In this document: positions 8,551 to 20,345 of the stretch, piece after piece
Position numbering within the stretch: the first letter of the stretch is position 1
How the letters are laid out: each line of letters begins with the position of its first letter
Source: Metasolibacillus fluoroglycofenilyticus
GTDB taxonomy: Bacteria > Bacillota > Bacilli > Bacillales_A > Planococcaceae
Length of the DNA stretch: 64,000 bases
Direction: 5' to 3'
Assembly (NCBI RefSeq): GCF_003049645.1
Contig: NZ_PYWK01000006.1
Span: 1-64,000, forward strand
The notes under the pieces: model-generated
Told to the model about the DNA's origin: nothing
The model's database searches: none
Seen by the model: the letters and a program-made list of their open reading frames with translations, nothing else
Program-made: the position numbers and the translations under genes

Positions 8551-9300
8551 ATGGAACAGTGGCTACGAGATGATGAGCGTTTAGATTATTTATTAGCAGA
8601 GGATTTACGTATCATTCAAAGCCCCTCTGTATTTTCGTTTTCTTTAGACGCTGTATTGTTATCACGTTTTGTGAATGTCCCAAAAAACAAAGGACATATT
8701 GTTGATTTATGCTCAGGTAATGGGGCTATTCCATTATTTTTAAGTGCACGAACAAAGGCACAGATTACAGGAGTAGAGTTGCAGCCTAGATTATACGATA
8801 TGGCTTGTCGGAGTGTTGATTATAATGGACTTAACCAGCAGATTACAATGACGTTGGGGGATGTAAAGGAAGCTGCTAATCAATTGGGTGTTGAAAAATA
8901 TGATGCAGTAACATGTAATCCTCCATATTTTTTAGCACATGAGATGAGCGACAAAAATATAAGTGAGCATCATGCAATTGCACGTCACGAAATTCACTTA
9001 ACATTAGAGGAAGCTGTCATTGCTGCAAGTCGTTTGTTAAAGCAAGGCGGGAAAGCCGCTTTTGTACATCGACCAGGTCGTTTGCTTGATATTATTACAG
9101 CTATGAGAGCACATCGGTTAGAACCAAAGCGCATTCGCCTCGTTTATCCGAAAGCTGGCAAGGAAGCGAATACACTATTAATAGAAGGAATTAAAGATGG
9201 TAAACCAGACTTGAAAATCTTACCACCCCTTTATGTGTATGATGATGATAACAACTATACAGCAGAAGTGAGTGAACTTTTATATGGAGAGCGTGGCTAA
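8551..9300 (+). CDS. trmNF: tRNA1(Val) A37 N6-methyltransferase-type protein (YabB)
   Basis: 249 residues. SAM-dependent methyltransferase with the SAM-binding motif [15 protein letters not shown] (about residues 50-64) and the N6-adenine motif NPPYF near residue 127. This family (TrmN6/YfiC-like) methylates A37 of tRNA1(Val) in E. coli; the same activity is inferred here. An AAAGGAGGAAA ribosome site precedes the ATG. It overlaps yazA and is probably co-transcribed with yazA and rsmI, as in B. subtilis. Confidence 0.92.
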   Translation: MEQWLRDDERLDYLLAEDLRIIQSPSVFSFSLDAVLLSRFVNVPKNKGHIVDLCSGNGAIPLFLSARTKAQITGVELQPRLYDMACRSVDYNGLNQQITMTLGDVKEAANQLGVEKYDAVTCNPPYFLAHEMSDKNISEHHAIARHEIHLTLEEAVIAASRLLKQGGKAAFVHRPGRLLDIITAMRAHRLEPKRIRLVYPKAGKEANTLLIEGIKDGKPDLKILPPLYVYDDDNNYTAEVSELLYGERG

Positions 9301-9562
9301 GCATTATTTTTATGTTTTACAATGTAAGGACGGGTCTTTATATGCGGGTTATACGAATAATTTAGAACGGCGGGTTGCTGTCCATAATGCTGGTAAAGGT
9401 GCAAAATATACGAGAGCAAGATTACCTGTCACATGCGTCTATTTTGAGGAATTCACTACGAAACGGGAGGCAATGCAGCAAGAATATGCATTTAAACAGC
9501 TAACACGTGAAAAAAAGGAAGATTACATAGGGAGGAATGAGCATGAAATCACAAAAAAGTAG
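9284..9562 (+). CDS. yazA: GIY-YIG nuclease superfamily protein YazA
   Basis: 92 residues. A stand-alone GIY-YIG domain: [20 protein letters not shown] contains the paired motifs (YVL and AGYT), followed by the conserved Arg in [18 protein letters not shown] and a Glu in the [15 protein letters not shown] helix. The ATG at 9284 lies in the last codons of trmNF; a GTG at 9272 is a less likely start. The family is UPF0213 and its substrate is not established. Confidence 0.93.
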   Translation: MESVAKHYFYVLQCKDGSLYAGYTNNLERRVAVHNAGKGAKYTRARLPVTCVYFEEFTTKREAMQQEYAFKQLTREKKEDYIGRNEHEITKK

Positions 9563-10412
9563 CCAGCATGAAGCCAGTGCTTGCCTTTATTTGGTCGCGA
9601 CACCAATCGGCAATTTAGAGGATATAACGATGCGTGCATTACGTATATTAAAAGAGGTTGATATTATTGCTGCTGAAGATACGCGTAATACGAAAAAACT
9701 TTGTCATTATTTCGATATTACAACACCACTCGTCAGCTATCATGAACATAATATAGAAGCGGGTGGAGAAAAGCTTTTGCACTATTTGCGTGAAGGGAAA
9801 TCCGTTGCACTTGTTAGCGATGCGGGATTACCCTGTATTTCAGACCCCGGTGCAGATATTGCCATGAAGGCAATCGCAGAGGATTTTGCTGTTGTGCCGT
9901 TACCTGGAGCGAATGCTGCATTGACGGCATTAATTGCTTCAGGTATTACAGCACAGCCGTTTTATTTTTTTGGTTTTCTAAATCGACATAAAAAGGAGCG
10001 CCGCTTACAGCTTGAAAGCTTAAAAAAGCGCCAAGAAACAATTATTTTTTATGAAGCGCCGCATCGCTTAAAAGATACTTTGAAGGATATTGAGCTTGTA
10101 ATCGGCAATCGTCAAATTACATTAGCCCGTGAATTAACAAAGAAATTTGAAGAGTTTTTGCGCGGTAATGTGAATGAGGCAGTAGAGTGGGCGATGAACA
10201 GTGAAATTCGGGGAGAATTTTGCGTTGTGCTGGAAGGTAACCAAGAGGTCCCATCAGAGGATGAGCAAGCATTTTGGACAAACATGACAATTGAAGAGCA
10301 TGTAGAATATATAATTGAAGAAATGGATATATCTTCGAAGGATGCTATTAAAGAAGTTGCGAAACAACGCAATTTACCAAAGCGAGATGTATATCAGGCA
10401 TATCATAAATGA
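9543..10412 (+). CDS. rsmI: 16S rRNA 2'-O-methyltransferase RsmI
   Basis: 289 residues. Tetrapyrrole-methylase fold; methylates the ribose of C1402 in 16S rRNA. Family signatures: LYLVATPIGNLEDITMRAL, AEDTRNTKKLC, SDAGLPCISDPGAD and the ARELTKKFEEF motif. The ATG at 9543 is chosen because GGGAGG at 9530-9535 is well spaced for it and too close for the ATG at 9537. It overlaps the end of yazA by 20 bases. Confidence 0.95.
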   Translation: MKSQKSSQHEASACLYLVATPIGNLEDITMRALRILKEVDIIAAEDTRNTKKLCHYFDITTPLVSYHEHNIEAGGEKLLHYLREGKSVALVSDAGLPCISDPGADIAMKAIAEDFAVVPLPGANAALTALIASGITAQPFYFFGFLNRHKKERRLQLESLKKRQETIIFYEAPHRLKDTLKDIELVIGNRQITLARELTKKFEEFLRGNVNEAVEWAMNSEIRGEFCVVLEGNQEVPSEDEQAFWTNMTIEEHVEYIIEEMDISSKDAIKEVAKQRNLPKRDVYQAYHK

Positions 10413-10424
10413 ACGAATGCTTAA

Positions 10425-10495
10425 CATCCTGTTTGTGACGAGTAATCGCCGGAGCACATTATTTTTGTACTGAGAGCAGGGGGACAGGTACAGAG
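10425..10495. repeat. Dispersed GAGTAAYCGC...GGAGCACAT repeat, copy 1
   Basis: Contains GACGAGTAATCGCCGGAGCA and, 30 bases on, GGGACAGGTAC. The same two blocks occur at 15896-15947 (GACGAGTAACCGCGGAGCAC ... GGACAGGTAC), and the GGAGCACAT block occurs inverted at about 37978-38002. No ORF is present. Confidence 0.55.
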
Positions 10496-10627
10496 AGGGG
10501 AAATCCAAGAACTCGATATGTATAGGAACATCGCATTAGCTAGACTTGCGGAGGGTATCATAAATTTTGAGGGGATTCCCAAAAAATCCAGATTAGAGTT
10601 GGCCGAGGGGCATAATGGATATTGTTA

Positions 10628-10686
10628 AAAAAGGCTGTCTGATAAGTGGCGTATAGGAGCACACTTATCAGACAGCCTTTTCTATA
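10628..10686. terminator. Bidirectional terminator between rsmI and abrB
   Basis: Long stem AAAAGGCTGTCTGATAAGTG / CACTTATCAGACAGCCTTTT, about 20 bp, with A-rich and T-rich ends on both sides. It can stop transcription of rsmI (plus) and abrB (minus). Confidence 0.92.
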
Positions 10687-10689
10687 ATT

Positions 10690-10968
10690 TTATTTTTTTA
10701 AGCCTGCTTCGATTTCTTTAATTAATAATTCAGCACCTTCTGGGCTTAAAATTAATTTACCACCTACAAGACGTAGGTTATCGTCAGATACTTCACCAGT
10801 TACAGCACATGTCATATTTGGCATGTATTTCTTTAAGATGATTTTGTCGTCATCTACATAAATTTCTAAAGCATCTTTTTCAGCAATACCTAATGTGCGG
10901 CGTAATTCAATCGGAATTACTACACGTCCTAATTCATCGACTTTACGAACAATACCAGTTGATTTCAT
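10690..10968 (-). CDS. abrB: Transition-state regulator AbrB
   Basis: 92 residues. The N-terminal SpoVT/AbrB swapped-hairpin DNA-binding domain reads MKSTGIVRKVDELGRVVIPI, then ELRRTLGIAEKDALEIYVDD. The C-terminal half is the multimerisation domain. AbrB represses post-exponential genes and is itself repressed by phosphorylated Spo0A. The ATG at 10968 has AAGGAGG upstream. The gene is divergent from metG, as in B. subtilis. Confidence 0.97.
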   Translation of the reverse strand: MKSTGIVRKVDELGRVVIPIELRRTLGIAEKDALEIYVDDDKIILKKYMPNMTCAVTGEVSDDNLRLVGGKLILSPEGAELLIKEIEAGLKK

Positions 10969-11003
10969 AATATAATTCCTCCTTAAAATAAATTGTATAA
11001 CAA

Positions 11004-11020
11004 TTCTACAAAATTCGACA
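11004..11020 (-). promoter_or_regulatory. Tandem Spo0A boxes in the abrB leader
   Basis: On the minus strand, TGTCGAA (11020-11014, perfect 0A box) is followed by TGTAGAA (11010-11004, one mismatch), exactly one helical turn apart. They lie just downstream of the abrB start point, the same arrangement by which Spo0A~P represses abrB in B. subtilis. Confidence 0.8.
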
Positions 11021-11041
11021 TGAATTGCTTGTCTACCATGA

Positions 11042-11070
11042 ATCATACCAAGTAATTACATAATCGTCAA
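11042..11070 (-). promoter_or_regulatory. Sigma-A promoter of abrB
   Basis: On the minus strand, TTGACG (11070-11065) and TATGAT (11047-11042) are separated by 17 bases. Transcription would start near 11035, upstream of the Spo0A boxes. Confidence 0.75.
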
Positions 11071-11192
11071 TAAATTAGTTTGAAAAAAAAGTTACTTTAT
11101 AAATGATTTGTTAAAAAGTAAGTTAAAATGGCGGTTTATTGAGAGAAATTAGGATATAATAAGAAAAAGCATCTATTTATTTATCGGCGTTA

Positions 11193-11221
11193 TTCTACAA
11201 AATTCGACATATTTTGTCGAT
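11193..11221. promoter_or_regulatory. Second Spo0A box cluster, between abrB and metG
   Basis: The block TTCTACAAAATTCGACAT at 11193-11210 repeats the one at 11004-11021 base for base, giving another pair of 0A boxes 10 bp apart. TGTCGAT at 11215-11221 is a near-perfect box in the other orientation. It could act on a second abrB promoter or on metG. Confidence 0.6.
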
Positions 11222-11299
11222 TTATTTAACTTCTTTCAATGGACGTCCCGGATTTCGAGGGAATTTCCTTGTTAGAAAAAACTGACACCCTGTTAAGGC

Positions 11300-11352
11300 T
11301 GTAATATTCTATCATTGAAACGAAATTCGTACTTCGATAGAATAGATATTAT
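11300..11352 (+). promoter_or_regulatory. Imperfect inverted repeat in the metG leader
   Basis: ATTCTATC (11307-11314) pairs with GATAGAAT (about 11336-11343), with flanking TAAT/ATTA and a CGAAATTCG palindrome in the loop. There is no T-run, so it is not a normal terminator. No T-box or SAM riboswitch consensus was seen. It may be an operator or a leader stem. Confidence 0.35.
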
Positions 11353-11364
11353 ATTGCAAAGTAA

Positions 11365-13338
<1,974 letters not shown>

Positions 13339-13342
13339 TGTA

Positions 13343-13386
13343 TGAGGGGCCTGTTGGAAAAATTGTTTACCACAGGCTCTTTTTAT
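13343..13386 (+). terminator. Terminator after metG
   Basis: GGGCCTGT pairs with ACAGGCTC, followed by TTTTTATT. Confidence 0.75.
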
Positions 13387-13588
13387 TGAAAAGTAGAATA
13401 TGGATTAAATTATATTAGCATAATTAAAAAATGCAAAAAAAGTATTAAAAGTAGTTATATAGGACTAAATAAAAATTCTATACACATATAATGTCATAAA
13501 AGATAAGGTTTTTGTAATATAAACGTAATAATTCTGAAAACTAAGAAATAATTCAATCCAATAAAATATACGTCAGGAGTAATGAAAG

Positions 13589-14365
13589 ATGGTAACTTTT
13601 ATAGACACACATGTACACTTAAATGCAAATCAATATGATGGGGATTTACAGCAAGTAATTGACCGTGCTCTAGCAGTAAATGTTGAAAAAATGGTGGTTA
13701 TTGGATTCGACCGCAAAACAATTGAACGGGCAATGACCTTAGTAGATAAATACGATTTTATTTATGCGGTCATTGGCTGGCATCCTGTTGATGCCATAGA
13801 TTGCACAGAGAAGGATTTAGAATGGATTGAAGAGCTTGCAGCACATCCTAAAGTAGTTGGTATTGGTGAAACGGGACTTGATTATTATTGGGACAAGTCA
13901 CCAAAGGATGTACAAGAGTTTTGGTTCCGTAAGCAAATTAAGCTAGCACAAAAATTAGATTTACCAATCATCATTCATAACCGCGATGCAACAGGAGATG
14001 TTGTTCGTATTTTGCGCGAAGAAAATGCTGCTACTGTTGGTGGCATTATGCACTGCTTTGGAGGCAGCGTGGAAACTGCGCGTGAATGTATCAATATGAA
14101 TTTCATGATTAGCTTAGGAGGACCTGTGACATTCAAAAATGCGCGCCAGCCAAAGGAAGTCGCAAAGGAAATACCTTTAGAACATCTATTAATCGAAACA
14201 GACGCACCGTATTTAGCGCCGCACCCATACAGAGGGAAAAGAAATGAACCTTCTTATGTGCCATTGGTAGCTGAAGAAATAGCAAGACAAAAAGAGCTCC
14301 CTTTGGAAGAAGTTGCTAATGCAACGACGGCTAATGCAATACGTTTTTTAAAATTAGATGTTTAA
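13589..14365 (+). CDS. yabD: TatD-family metal-dependent hydrolase (YabD)
   Basis: 258 residues. Starts MVTFIDTHVHLNANQYDGDL, with the metal-binding His8 and His10 (HVH). GIGETGLDYYW, PIIIHNRDA, MHCFGGS and LIETDAPYLAPHP supply the remaining metal ligands of a TatD DNase TIM barrel. Family members are 3'-5' nucleases or D-aminoacyl-tRNA deacylase-like enzymes; the physiological role in Bacillales is unclear. The order metG-yabD-yabE is conserved. Confidence 0.95.
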   Translation: MVTFIDTHVHLNANQYDGDLQQVIDRALAVNVEKMVVIGFDRKTIERAMTLVDKYDFIYAVIGWHPVDAIDCTEKDLEWIEELAAHPKVVGIGETGLDYYWDKSPKDVQEFWFRKQIKLAQKLDLPIIIHNRDATGDVVRILREENAATVGGIMHCFGGSVETARECINMNFMISLGGPVTFKNARQPKEVAKEIPLEHLLIETDAPYLAPHPYRGKRNEPSYVPLVAEEIARQKELPLEEVANATTANAIRFLKLDV

Positions 14366-14441
14366 ATTGTGAATATGCCTCCAATACTGCGTTTAAAGCA
14401 CTTTTTTTTAAGTGTTTTTTAGCGGATAAAAAACTTTATAG

Positions 14442-14470
14442 TTGACAGCATGAAATCAAGTCCGTATAAT
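14442..14470 (+). promoter_or_regulatory. Consensus sigma-A promoter of yabE
   Basis: TTGACA (14442-14447), 17-base spacer, TATAAT (14465-14470): a perfect consensus pair 28 bases before the yabE start. In B. subtilis yabE also has an ECF-dependent antisense RNA; none can be confirmed here. Confidence 0.88.
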
Positions 14471-14498
14471 TCAGCGAGTATCAAGGAGGCGTATTTTC

Positions 14499-15704
14499 AT
14501 GTCAAATAATTCCATGAAAAGCCAGTTCTTAGGATCATTGAGGAGCAAGGAAACAAGAGCAAAAATATTATCGTTTGTCTTGTTTGCAGCTGTAATTTCA
14601 TTCGTTCTTTTCCAAGGAACGAAATCACCTGTCATTATTATGGCGGATGGGGAAGAGCAAAAAGTAGCAACACACGCAAAAACGGTCGGCGAGCTTTTAG
14701 AGGCACGCGACATTAACGTATCACAATATGATAAAGTATCACCCTCATTAGATACCAAAATCGTTAGTGGAATGACGATTGAATGGGAACAGGCAAAAGA
14801 AGTAATCGTTTCAGTTGACGGAGAAGAGTCAAGTGTATGGACAACTGAAAAAATAGTGAAGAACATTTTGGAAGAAGCAAATATCGAAGTAACAGAGCAC
14901 GATAAAATATCACAAAGCTTGACTACTGAAATAGAGGCAGATAACAAAATCGATATTCAAAAGGCGTTTCAGTTAACGCTTGTCGATGGTTTAGAAGAGA
15001 GACAAGTTTGGTCCACTTCGACTACGGTCGCTAACTTTTTAAAACAACAAGAAATTCAATTAGGTGAATTTGATCGTGTCGAGAATAAACTGGAGGACGT
15101 TATCACTCCAGCAGAGAAAATCGTAGTTGTTCGCGTAGAAAAAGTTACCGATGTAGTGGAAGAATCCGTTGATTTCGCAGTCGAAAAGAAAAACGATTCT
15201 TCATTGCTAAAAGGCAAAGAAAAAGTTGTAACAGAAGGTGTCGCGGGGAAAGTAGAGCGCACTTACGAAGTAGTAAAGGAAAATGGTAAAGTTGTCGAAA
15301 AAACATTGAAATCTGAAAATGTAACAAAGAAGCCGACAACAAAAGTTGTAGCCGTAGGGACAAAGGTTGTCACTGCGAGTGTTTCTCGTAGTAATTCAGC
15401 AGCACCTGCTGGCGGCACAGAGTTTTATGTAACAGCGACTGCATATACACCATACTGTAATGGCTGTTCTGGCATTTCGGCTGCAGGCATTAACCTGCGT
15501 AGCGACCCTGGATTAAAATTGATTGCTGTAGACCCACGTGTCATTCCTTTAGGAACAAAAGTATGGGTTGAAGGCTACGGCTATGCAATTGCTGGTGACA
15601 CTGGCGGTGCAATTAAAGGCAATAAAATTGATATTCTTGTGCAAACAAAGCAACAAGCATATAGCTGGGGACGTAAGCAAGTACGTATTAAAGTATTAAA
15701 TTAA
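14499..15704 (+). CDS. yabE: Cell-wall protein YabE with DUF348, G5 and 3D domains
   Basis: 401 residues. An N-terminal transmembrane/signal-anchor helix is near residues 24-44. Three DUF348 repeats follow (each with an HAKTVGELLEA- or VWTTEKIVKNILEEA-like segment), then a G5 domain (about 225-280) and a C-terminal 3D domain. The 3D domain has the three catalytic-type Asp positions (LIAVDPRVIPLG, AGDTGGAIKG, NKIDI). The family resembles resuscitation-promoting factors and is thought to cleave peptidoglycan. AAGGAGG precedes the ATG. Confidence 0.95.
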   Translation: MSNNSMKSQFLGSLRSKETRAKILSFVLFAAVISFVLFQGTKSPVIIMADGEEQKVATHAKTVGELLEARDINVSQYDKVSPSLDTKIVSGMTIEWEQAKEVIVSVDGEESSVWTTEKIVKNILEEANIEVTEHDKISQSLTTEIEADNKIDIQKAFQLTLVDGLEERQVWSTSTTVANFLKQQEIQLGEFDRVENKLEDVITPAEKIVVVRVEKVTDVVEESVDFAVEKKNDSSLLKGKEKVVTEGVAGKVERTYEVVKENGKVVEKTLKSENVTKKPTTKVVAVGTKVVTASVSRSNSAAPAGGTEFYVTATAYTPYCNGCSGISAAGINLRSDPGLKLIAVDPRVIPLGTKVWVEGYGYAIAGDTGGAIKGNKIDILVQTKQQAYSWGRKQVRIKVLN

Positions 15705-15712
15705 ATATATAG

Positions 15713-15745
15713 TTAATGAGCTAATTTTTTTGCTCATTTATTTCG
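15713..15745 (+). terminator. Probable terminator after yabE
   Basis: AATGAGC / GCTCATT with a T-rich loop, followed by TATTTCG. It is a weak stem. Confidence 0.45.
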
Positions 15746-15889
15746 TGCTGTTTAAATGACGCAAACTTCCAAAAAATGTGCTTTTGTAGTAGTTGTATTC
15801 AATGCTACTTCACACTGCACAAAAGAGCTGTCTCACTATGATTTTTCAGGCAGCTTCATTTCTACATGTTTAACTTCCTTCGGCAATGT

Positions 15890-15960
15890 TTTCTGCGACG
15901 AGTAACCGCGGAGCACATGTTTGTATCGAAAGTGAAGCGGACAGGTACGGCAGTCTCTTT
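15890..15960. repeat. Dispersed GAGTAAYCGC...GGAGCACAT repeat, copy 2
   Basis: GACGAGTAACCGCGGAGCAC followed by GGACAGGTAC, matching the block downstream of rsmI at 10428-10488. It lies in a 658-base gene-free stretch (15705-16362) that otherwise holds terminators and a structured repeat. Confidence 0.55.
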
Positions 15961-16035
15961 TCTAGAAGTGGCGAGAGATAATGAATGCATTTGTAATTGA
16001 TATACTAGCGAACGAAAACTAAAGCAATACCAAAA

Positions 16036-16086
16036 TGTTCATAGGGGGTGTAAGGAAAATTTTGACTTTCCTTACACCCCTTTACT
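16036..16086 (+). terminator. Strong hairpin upstream of rnmV
   Basis: GGGGTGTAAGGAAA pairs perfectly with TTTCCTTACACCCC, followed by TTTACTT. It acts as a terminator or an insulating hairpin. Confidence 0.7.
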
Positions 16087-16175
16087 TCGCTATAAGGGCT
16101 ACTATGTTTTCTCTATAGTAAGAAGTGTTTTCTGAAGAGTGTATTGGAGAAAATTATGATAAAATGGCTCTATCA

Positions 16176-16334
16176 TTTACCCCGCATTAACGGGCAGTAA
16201 GATGCCCATTTAAAGAATTGAATGAGAATCGGCTTAAGGGTAGGTGGAGATTAACTGCCTGTAAAAGCCCGATAGGTTCAACTAACAATCAGTGGGTGCT
16301 GAAGAAAAGCCACTGATTGAAGTTTCACTTTATC
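16176..16334 (+). repeat. Structured dispersed element, copy A1
   Basis: One of six related 145-160 bp elements. It starts TTTAC-CCCG and ends GTTTCACTTTAT. Potential pairings: CCCG/CGGG at the left end; GGGCAGTAA with TTAACTGCC; a central CCAC/GTGG stem; and a right-end hairpin CAATCAGTGG / CCACTGATTG. It sits immediately upstream of rnmV. Confidence 0.88.
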
Positions 16335-16362
16335 TAAATTCAGCAGAAAAGAGGAGCAGCTT

Positions 16363-17806
<1,444 letters not shown>

Positions 17807-17860
17807 TTTGGCTAACTTAAGACAAGAATTAAAAAAAATAATTTTTTTATAAGAAAAAAG

Positions 17861-17890
17861 TTGACTAAAATTATTGTATGGTGATAAAAT
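17861..17890 (+). promoter_or_regulatory. Upstream promoter of veg
   Basis: TTGACT (17861-17866), 18-base spacer, TAAAAT (17885-17890). With the next promoter it gives a tandem pair, as known for B. subtilis veg. Confidence 0.6.
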
Positions 17891-17899
17891 ATATATCTT

Positions 17900-17928
17900 T
17901 TGACATTGTTTATAAAACGTGATACACT
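17900..17928 (+). promoter_or_regulatory. Main sigma-A promoter of veg
   Basis: TTGACA (17900-17905), 17-base spacer, TACACT (17923-17928), close to the strong B. subtilis veg promoter. Confidence 0.85.
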
Positions 17929-17952
17929 AATAAATAGTGAGGTGTATGCGAA

Positions 17953-18210
17953 ATGCCAAAAACAATTGCCAATATTAAAAAGGCTCTAGATGGTCATTTA
18001 GGCAAGCGTTTGCAAATAAAAGCAAACGGTAGCCGCAAAAAAACGGTTGAATGTGCAGGTATATTAAGTGAAACACATCGCGCAGTATTCGTAGTAGAGC
18101 TCGATGAAAAAGATAATGCGTGTAAACGCGTTTCTTACAGCTACACAGATATTTTAACAGAATCAGTAGAAATTACATTTTTAGATGATGCAATAGCAGT
18201 TGGTAAATAA
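17953..18210 (+). CDS. veg: Veg protein (biofilm-related, highly expressed)
   Basis: 85 residues, the family length. [20 protein letters not shown] and the beta-rich remainder ([20 protein letters not shown]) match Veg, a small protein reported to promote biofilm gene expression through SinR. GTGAGGTG precedes the ATG. It is driven by tandem strong promoters. Confidence 0.95.
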   Translation: MPKTIANIKKALDGHLGKRLQIKANGSRKKTVECAGILSETHRAVFVVELDEKDNACKRVSYSYTDILTESVEITFLDDAIAVGK

Positions 18211-18437
18211 TTACCGATACTTTTTAACGGGTTTCCAAAAGAAGTCTCCTATTCTCAAGGAACATGAGTGAATTGGCGATAGCCGAAGCCCACGCTATAA
18301 TATAGAAACAAAAACTCTTGGAACAAGAGGGTTTGCTCGGGCACTTATCGTTGGTTAGTAACAGCAACGATAAATCGAGAAACCCCCACTTTAATTAGAC
18401 TTGTAAGGTCAAATAAGTGGAGGGTAGTTCACTATGT
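18211..18437. other. Gene-free spacer with a repeat-like hairpin
   Basis: No ORF. Contains AACAAGAGGGTTTGCTCGGG and a potential stem CCCCCACTTTAATT / AATAAGTGGAGGG (about 18383-18427). This part resembles the arms of the structured repeat family but is not a clear copy. Confidence 0.4.
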
Positions 18438-18474
18438 AAAAGGACACTCAAATTTTTGAGTGTTTTTTTGTTTT
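18438..18474 (+). terminator. Terminator upstream of sspF
   Basis: ACACTCAAA / TTTGAGTGT followed by seven T. Confidence 0.88.
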
Positions 18475-18484
18475 ATGAATTAGC

Positions 18485-18514
18485 TGTATAAAGAAAATGA
18501 ATTTAAGCATACTA
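18485..18514 (+). promoter_or_regulatory. Sigma-G (forespore) promoter of sspF
   Basis: TGTATA (18485-18490), 17-base spacer, CATACTA (18508-18514). This matches the sigma-G consensus and fits a small acid-soluble spore protein gene. Confidence 0.8.
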
Positions 18515-18552
18515 ATGGAGCCAACTGAACTTTAGAAAGGGAGGTCATCTGC

Positions 18553-18741
18553 ATGGCACGAAAAGGCATCATGTCGAATCGTCTGAAGGAAGAGATTGCA
18601 AAAGAACTTGGATTTTATGATGTAGTAGAACGTGAAGGCTGGGGTGGTATTACTACCCGTGATGCAGGGAATATGGTTAAACATGCGATTGAGAAAGCAG
18701 AAAAGCTTCTTGCTGAGCAACAAGCTACAGACACAAAGTAG
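18553..18741 (+). CDS. sspF: Small acid-soluble spore protein SspF
   Basis: 62 residues. Alpha/beta-type SASP family: [37 protein letters not shown] and [11 protein letters not shown] match SspF. It binds spore DNA or the forespore nucleoid. GGGAGGTC precedes the ATG. It lies between veg and ispE, as in B. subtilis. Confidence 0.95.
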   Translation: MARKGIMSNRLKEEIAKELGFYDVVEREGWGGITTRDAGNMVKHAIEKAEKLLAEQQATDTK

Positions 18742-18799
18742 CGATAGTTTTAACTTAAGTAAACCGATCATATAGGAAAGTTGGCAAAGGAAAGAGGAG

Positions 18800-18838
18800 C
18801 GTCCAAAAAGCCGTGCAGTTGCCGGCATTTTGGACGCT
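18800..18838 (+). terminator. Terminator after sspF
   Basis: GCGTCCAAAA pairs with TTTTGGACGC, followed by TTTTG. The loop contains GCCGTGCAGTTGCCGGC, the same internal motif as in the MITE-like repeats. Confidence 0.85.
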
Positions 18839-18955
18839 TTTGTTGGTGTTACTTCAAAAAGCTCACTCAGCTAGAGTGGCAAGAAGGTTCTTTGAAAAGA
18901 TGAAAAACAAAAATTAGGGGATATTCTTCTGAATGAAAGTGAATAATGGAAAATC
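18803..18955 (+). repeat. Dispersed repeat related to the MITE-like family, copy C1
   Basis: Begins with GTCCAAAAAGCCGTGCAGTT and continues with blocks (TGGCAAGAAGGTTCTTTGAA, then GGGGATATTCTTCTGAATGA) that match the region after mfd at 41587-41740. The left end doubles as the sspF terminator. Confidence 0.65.
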
Positions 18956-19099
18956 GAATTTTTATTGTTTAAGCAAGGCGGATTGCCTTTTCATACAATC
19001 CTGTTTTTGTTTAAAAATGTGATTCCTTAAAAAACAAGGCTGAAAACAGTGAAACTAGCACCTTTATTTGAATTGAAGATGAAAGAGTAAAAAATCAAT

Positions 19100-19260
19100 T
19101 TTATCCCGCATCAACGGGCAGTAATCATCTCACTTCAAGACTTAAGTGAAAATCGGCTTAAAGATAAGTGGGAGATTAACTGCCTGTAAAAGCCCGATAG
19201 GTTCAACTAACAATCAGTGGAGAATGAGGAAACCTCCACTGATTGAAGTTTTACTTTATT
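19100..19260 (+). repeat. Structured dispersed element, copy A2
   Basis: Starts TTTATCCCGCATCAACGGGC, ends ACTTTATT. The hairpin arms CAATCAGTGGAG / CTCCACTGATTG are exact. It lies just upstream of ispE in a 632-base gene-free stretch (18742-19373). Confidence 0.9.
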
Positions 19261-19373
19261 AGGTAGTAATTTTTTTATTTTCGAACTATTCCTATTTCGT
19301 GTTCCGTACAATGAATATGATAAAATATAAATACTTATTATATGAGAGAGCTCTATTAGGGAGGGATTCAAAC

Positions 19374-20240
19374 ATGCTTTATGTTAAAGCGCCAGCTAAA
19401 ATTAACTTAACTCTAGATGTACTATATAAAAGACCTGATCATTATCATGAGGTTGATATGATTATGACAACGATTGATTTATCAGATAGAATCGGTCTAG
19501 AAATACGTCAAGATGGCTTAATAAAGATTACCTCAGCAAATCGTTTTGTACCGAATGATGAGCGTAATTTTGCTTATCAAGCGGCGAAGCTACTTAAAGA
19601 TACATATAAGATTAAAGAAGGTGTATCAATTACGATTGATAAGGAAATTCCTATCGCGGCAGGCTTAGCGGGAGGCAGTAGCGACGCCGCAGCAACACTT
19701 CGAGGATTAAATGAGCTTTGGAGCTTAAATTTAACAATAGATGAGTTAGCGGAGCTTGGCGCACAAATTGGCTCGGATGTGCCGTTCTGCGTATTTGGAG
19801 GAACCGCTCGGGCAACAGGACGTGGGGAAAAAATTGAGGAGCTGCCAGCACCACCGAATTGCTGGATTGTGTTAGCTAAACCTAAGATTGGCGTCTCAAC
19901 TGCAGATGTCTATGGAGGTTTAAAATTAGATGATGTAGAGCATCCGAATACAGCAAGGGCAATAAAAGCGATTGATAGGAAAGATTATGCAGCATTATGC
20001 GCATCTCTTAGTAATGTATTAGAAAGTGTGACGCTAAAGCTCCATCCTGAAGTTGCGATGATTAAGGAGCATATGCAGCGCCTAGGCGCTGATGCAGTGC
20101 TTATGAGTGGTAGTGGGCCGACTGTTTTTGGATTAGTAGATAATGAGGCACGTACAGCAAGAATATATAATGGGTTACGAGGTTTTTGTGACGAGGTGTA
20201 CACAGTTCGTTTACTTGGTGAAAGGAATCCACTTGCGTAA
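19374..20240 (+). CDS. ispE: 4-diphosphocytidyl-2-C-methyl-D-erythritol kinase
   Basis: 288 residues. GHMP kinase of the non-mevalonate isoprenoid pathway. [20 protein letters not shown] at the N-terminus and the ATP loop [20 protein letters not shown] are diagnostic; the C-terminal [12 protein letters not shown] is the third GHMP motif. The ATG at 19374 follows GGGAGGG; the GTG at 19299 has no ribosome site. Located between sspF and purR as in B. subtilis. Confidence 0.96.
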   Translation: MLYVKAPAKINLTLDVLYKRPDHYHEVDMIMTTIDLSDRIGLEIRQDGLIKITSANRFVPNDERNFAYQAAKLLKDTYKIKEGVSITIDKEIPIAAGLAGGSSDAAATLRGLNELWSLNLTIDELAELGAQIGSDVPFCVFGGTARATGRGEKIEELPAPPNCWIVLAKPKIGVSTADVYGGLKLDDVEHPNTARAIKAIDRKDYAALCASLSNVLESVTLKLHPEVAMIKEHMQRLGADAVLMSGSGPTVFGLVDNEARTARIYNGLRGFCDEVYTVRLLGERNPLA

Positions 20241-20269
20241 ATGCGTACATTTATGTTAACTTACGTATA

Positions 20270-20283
20270 AAATATTCGTGTTA
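20270..20283. promoter_or_regulatory. Possible PurR box upstream of purR
   Basis: AAATATTCGTGTT, whose reverse complement AACACGAATATTT differs by one base from the ACGAACATT core of PurR operators. Its location before purR fits autoregulation. Only one half-site is clear. Confidence 0.35.
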
Positions 20284-20345
20284 ACTTTCTCTAGTCAGCT
20301 TGAAAAGAGCTAGCTAGAGTGCAATTGATAGGAGAGGGACATACT

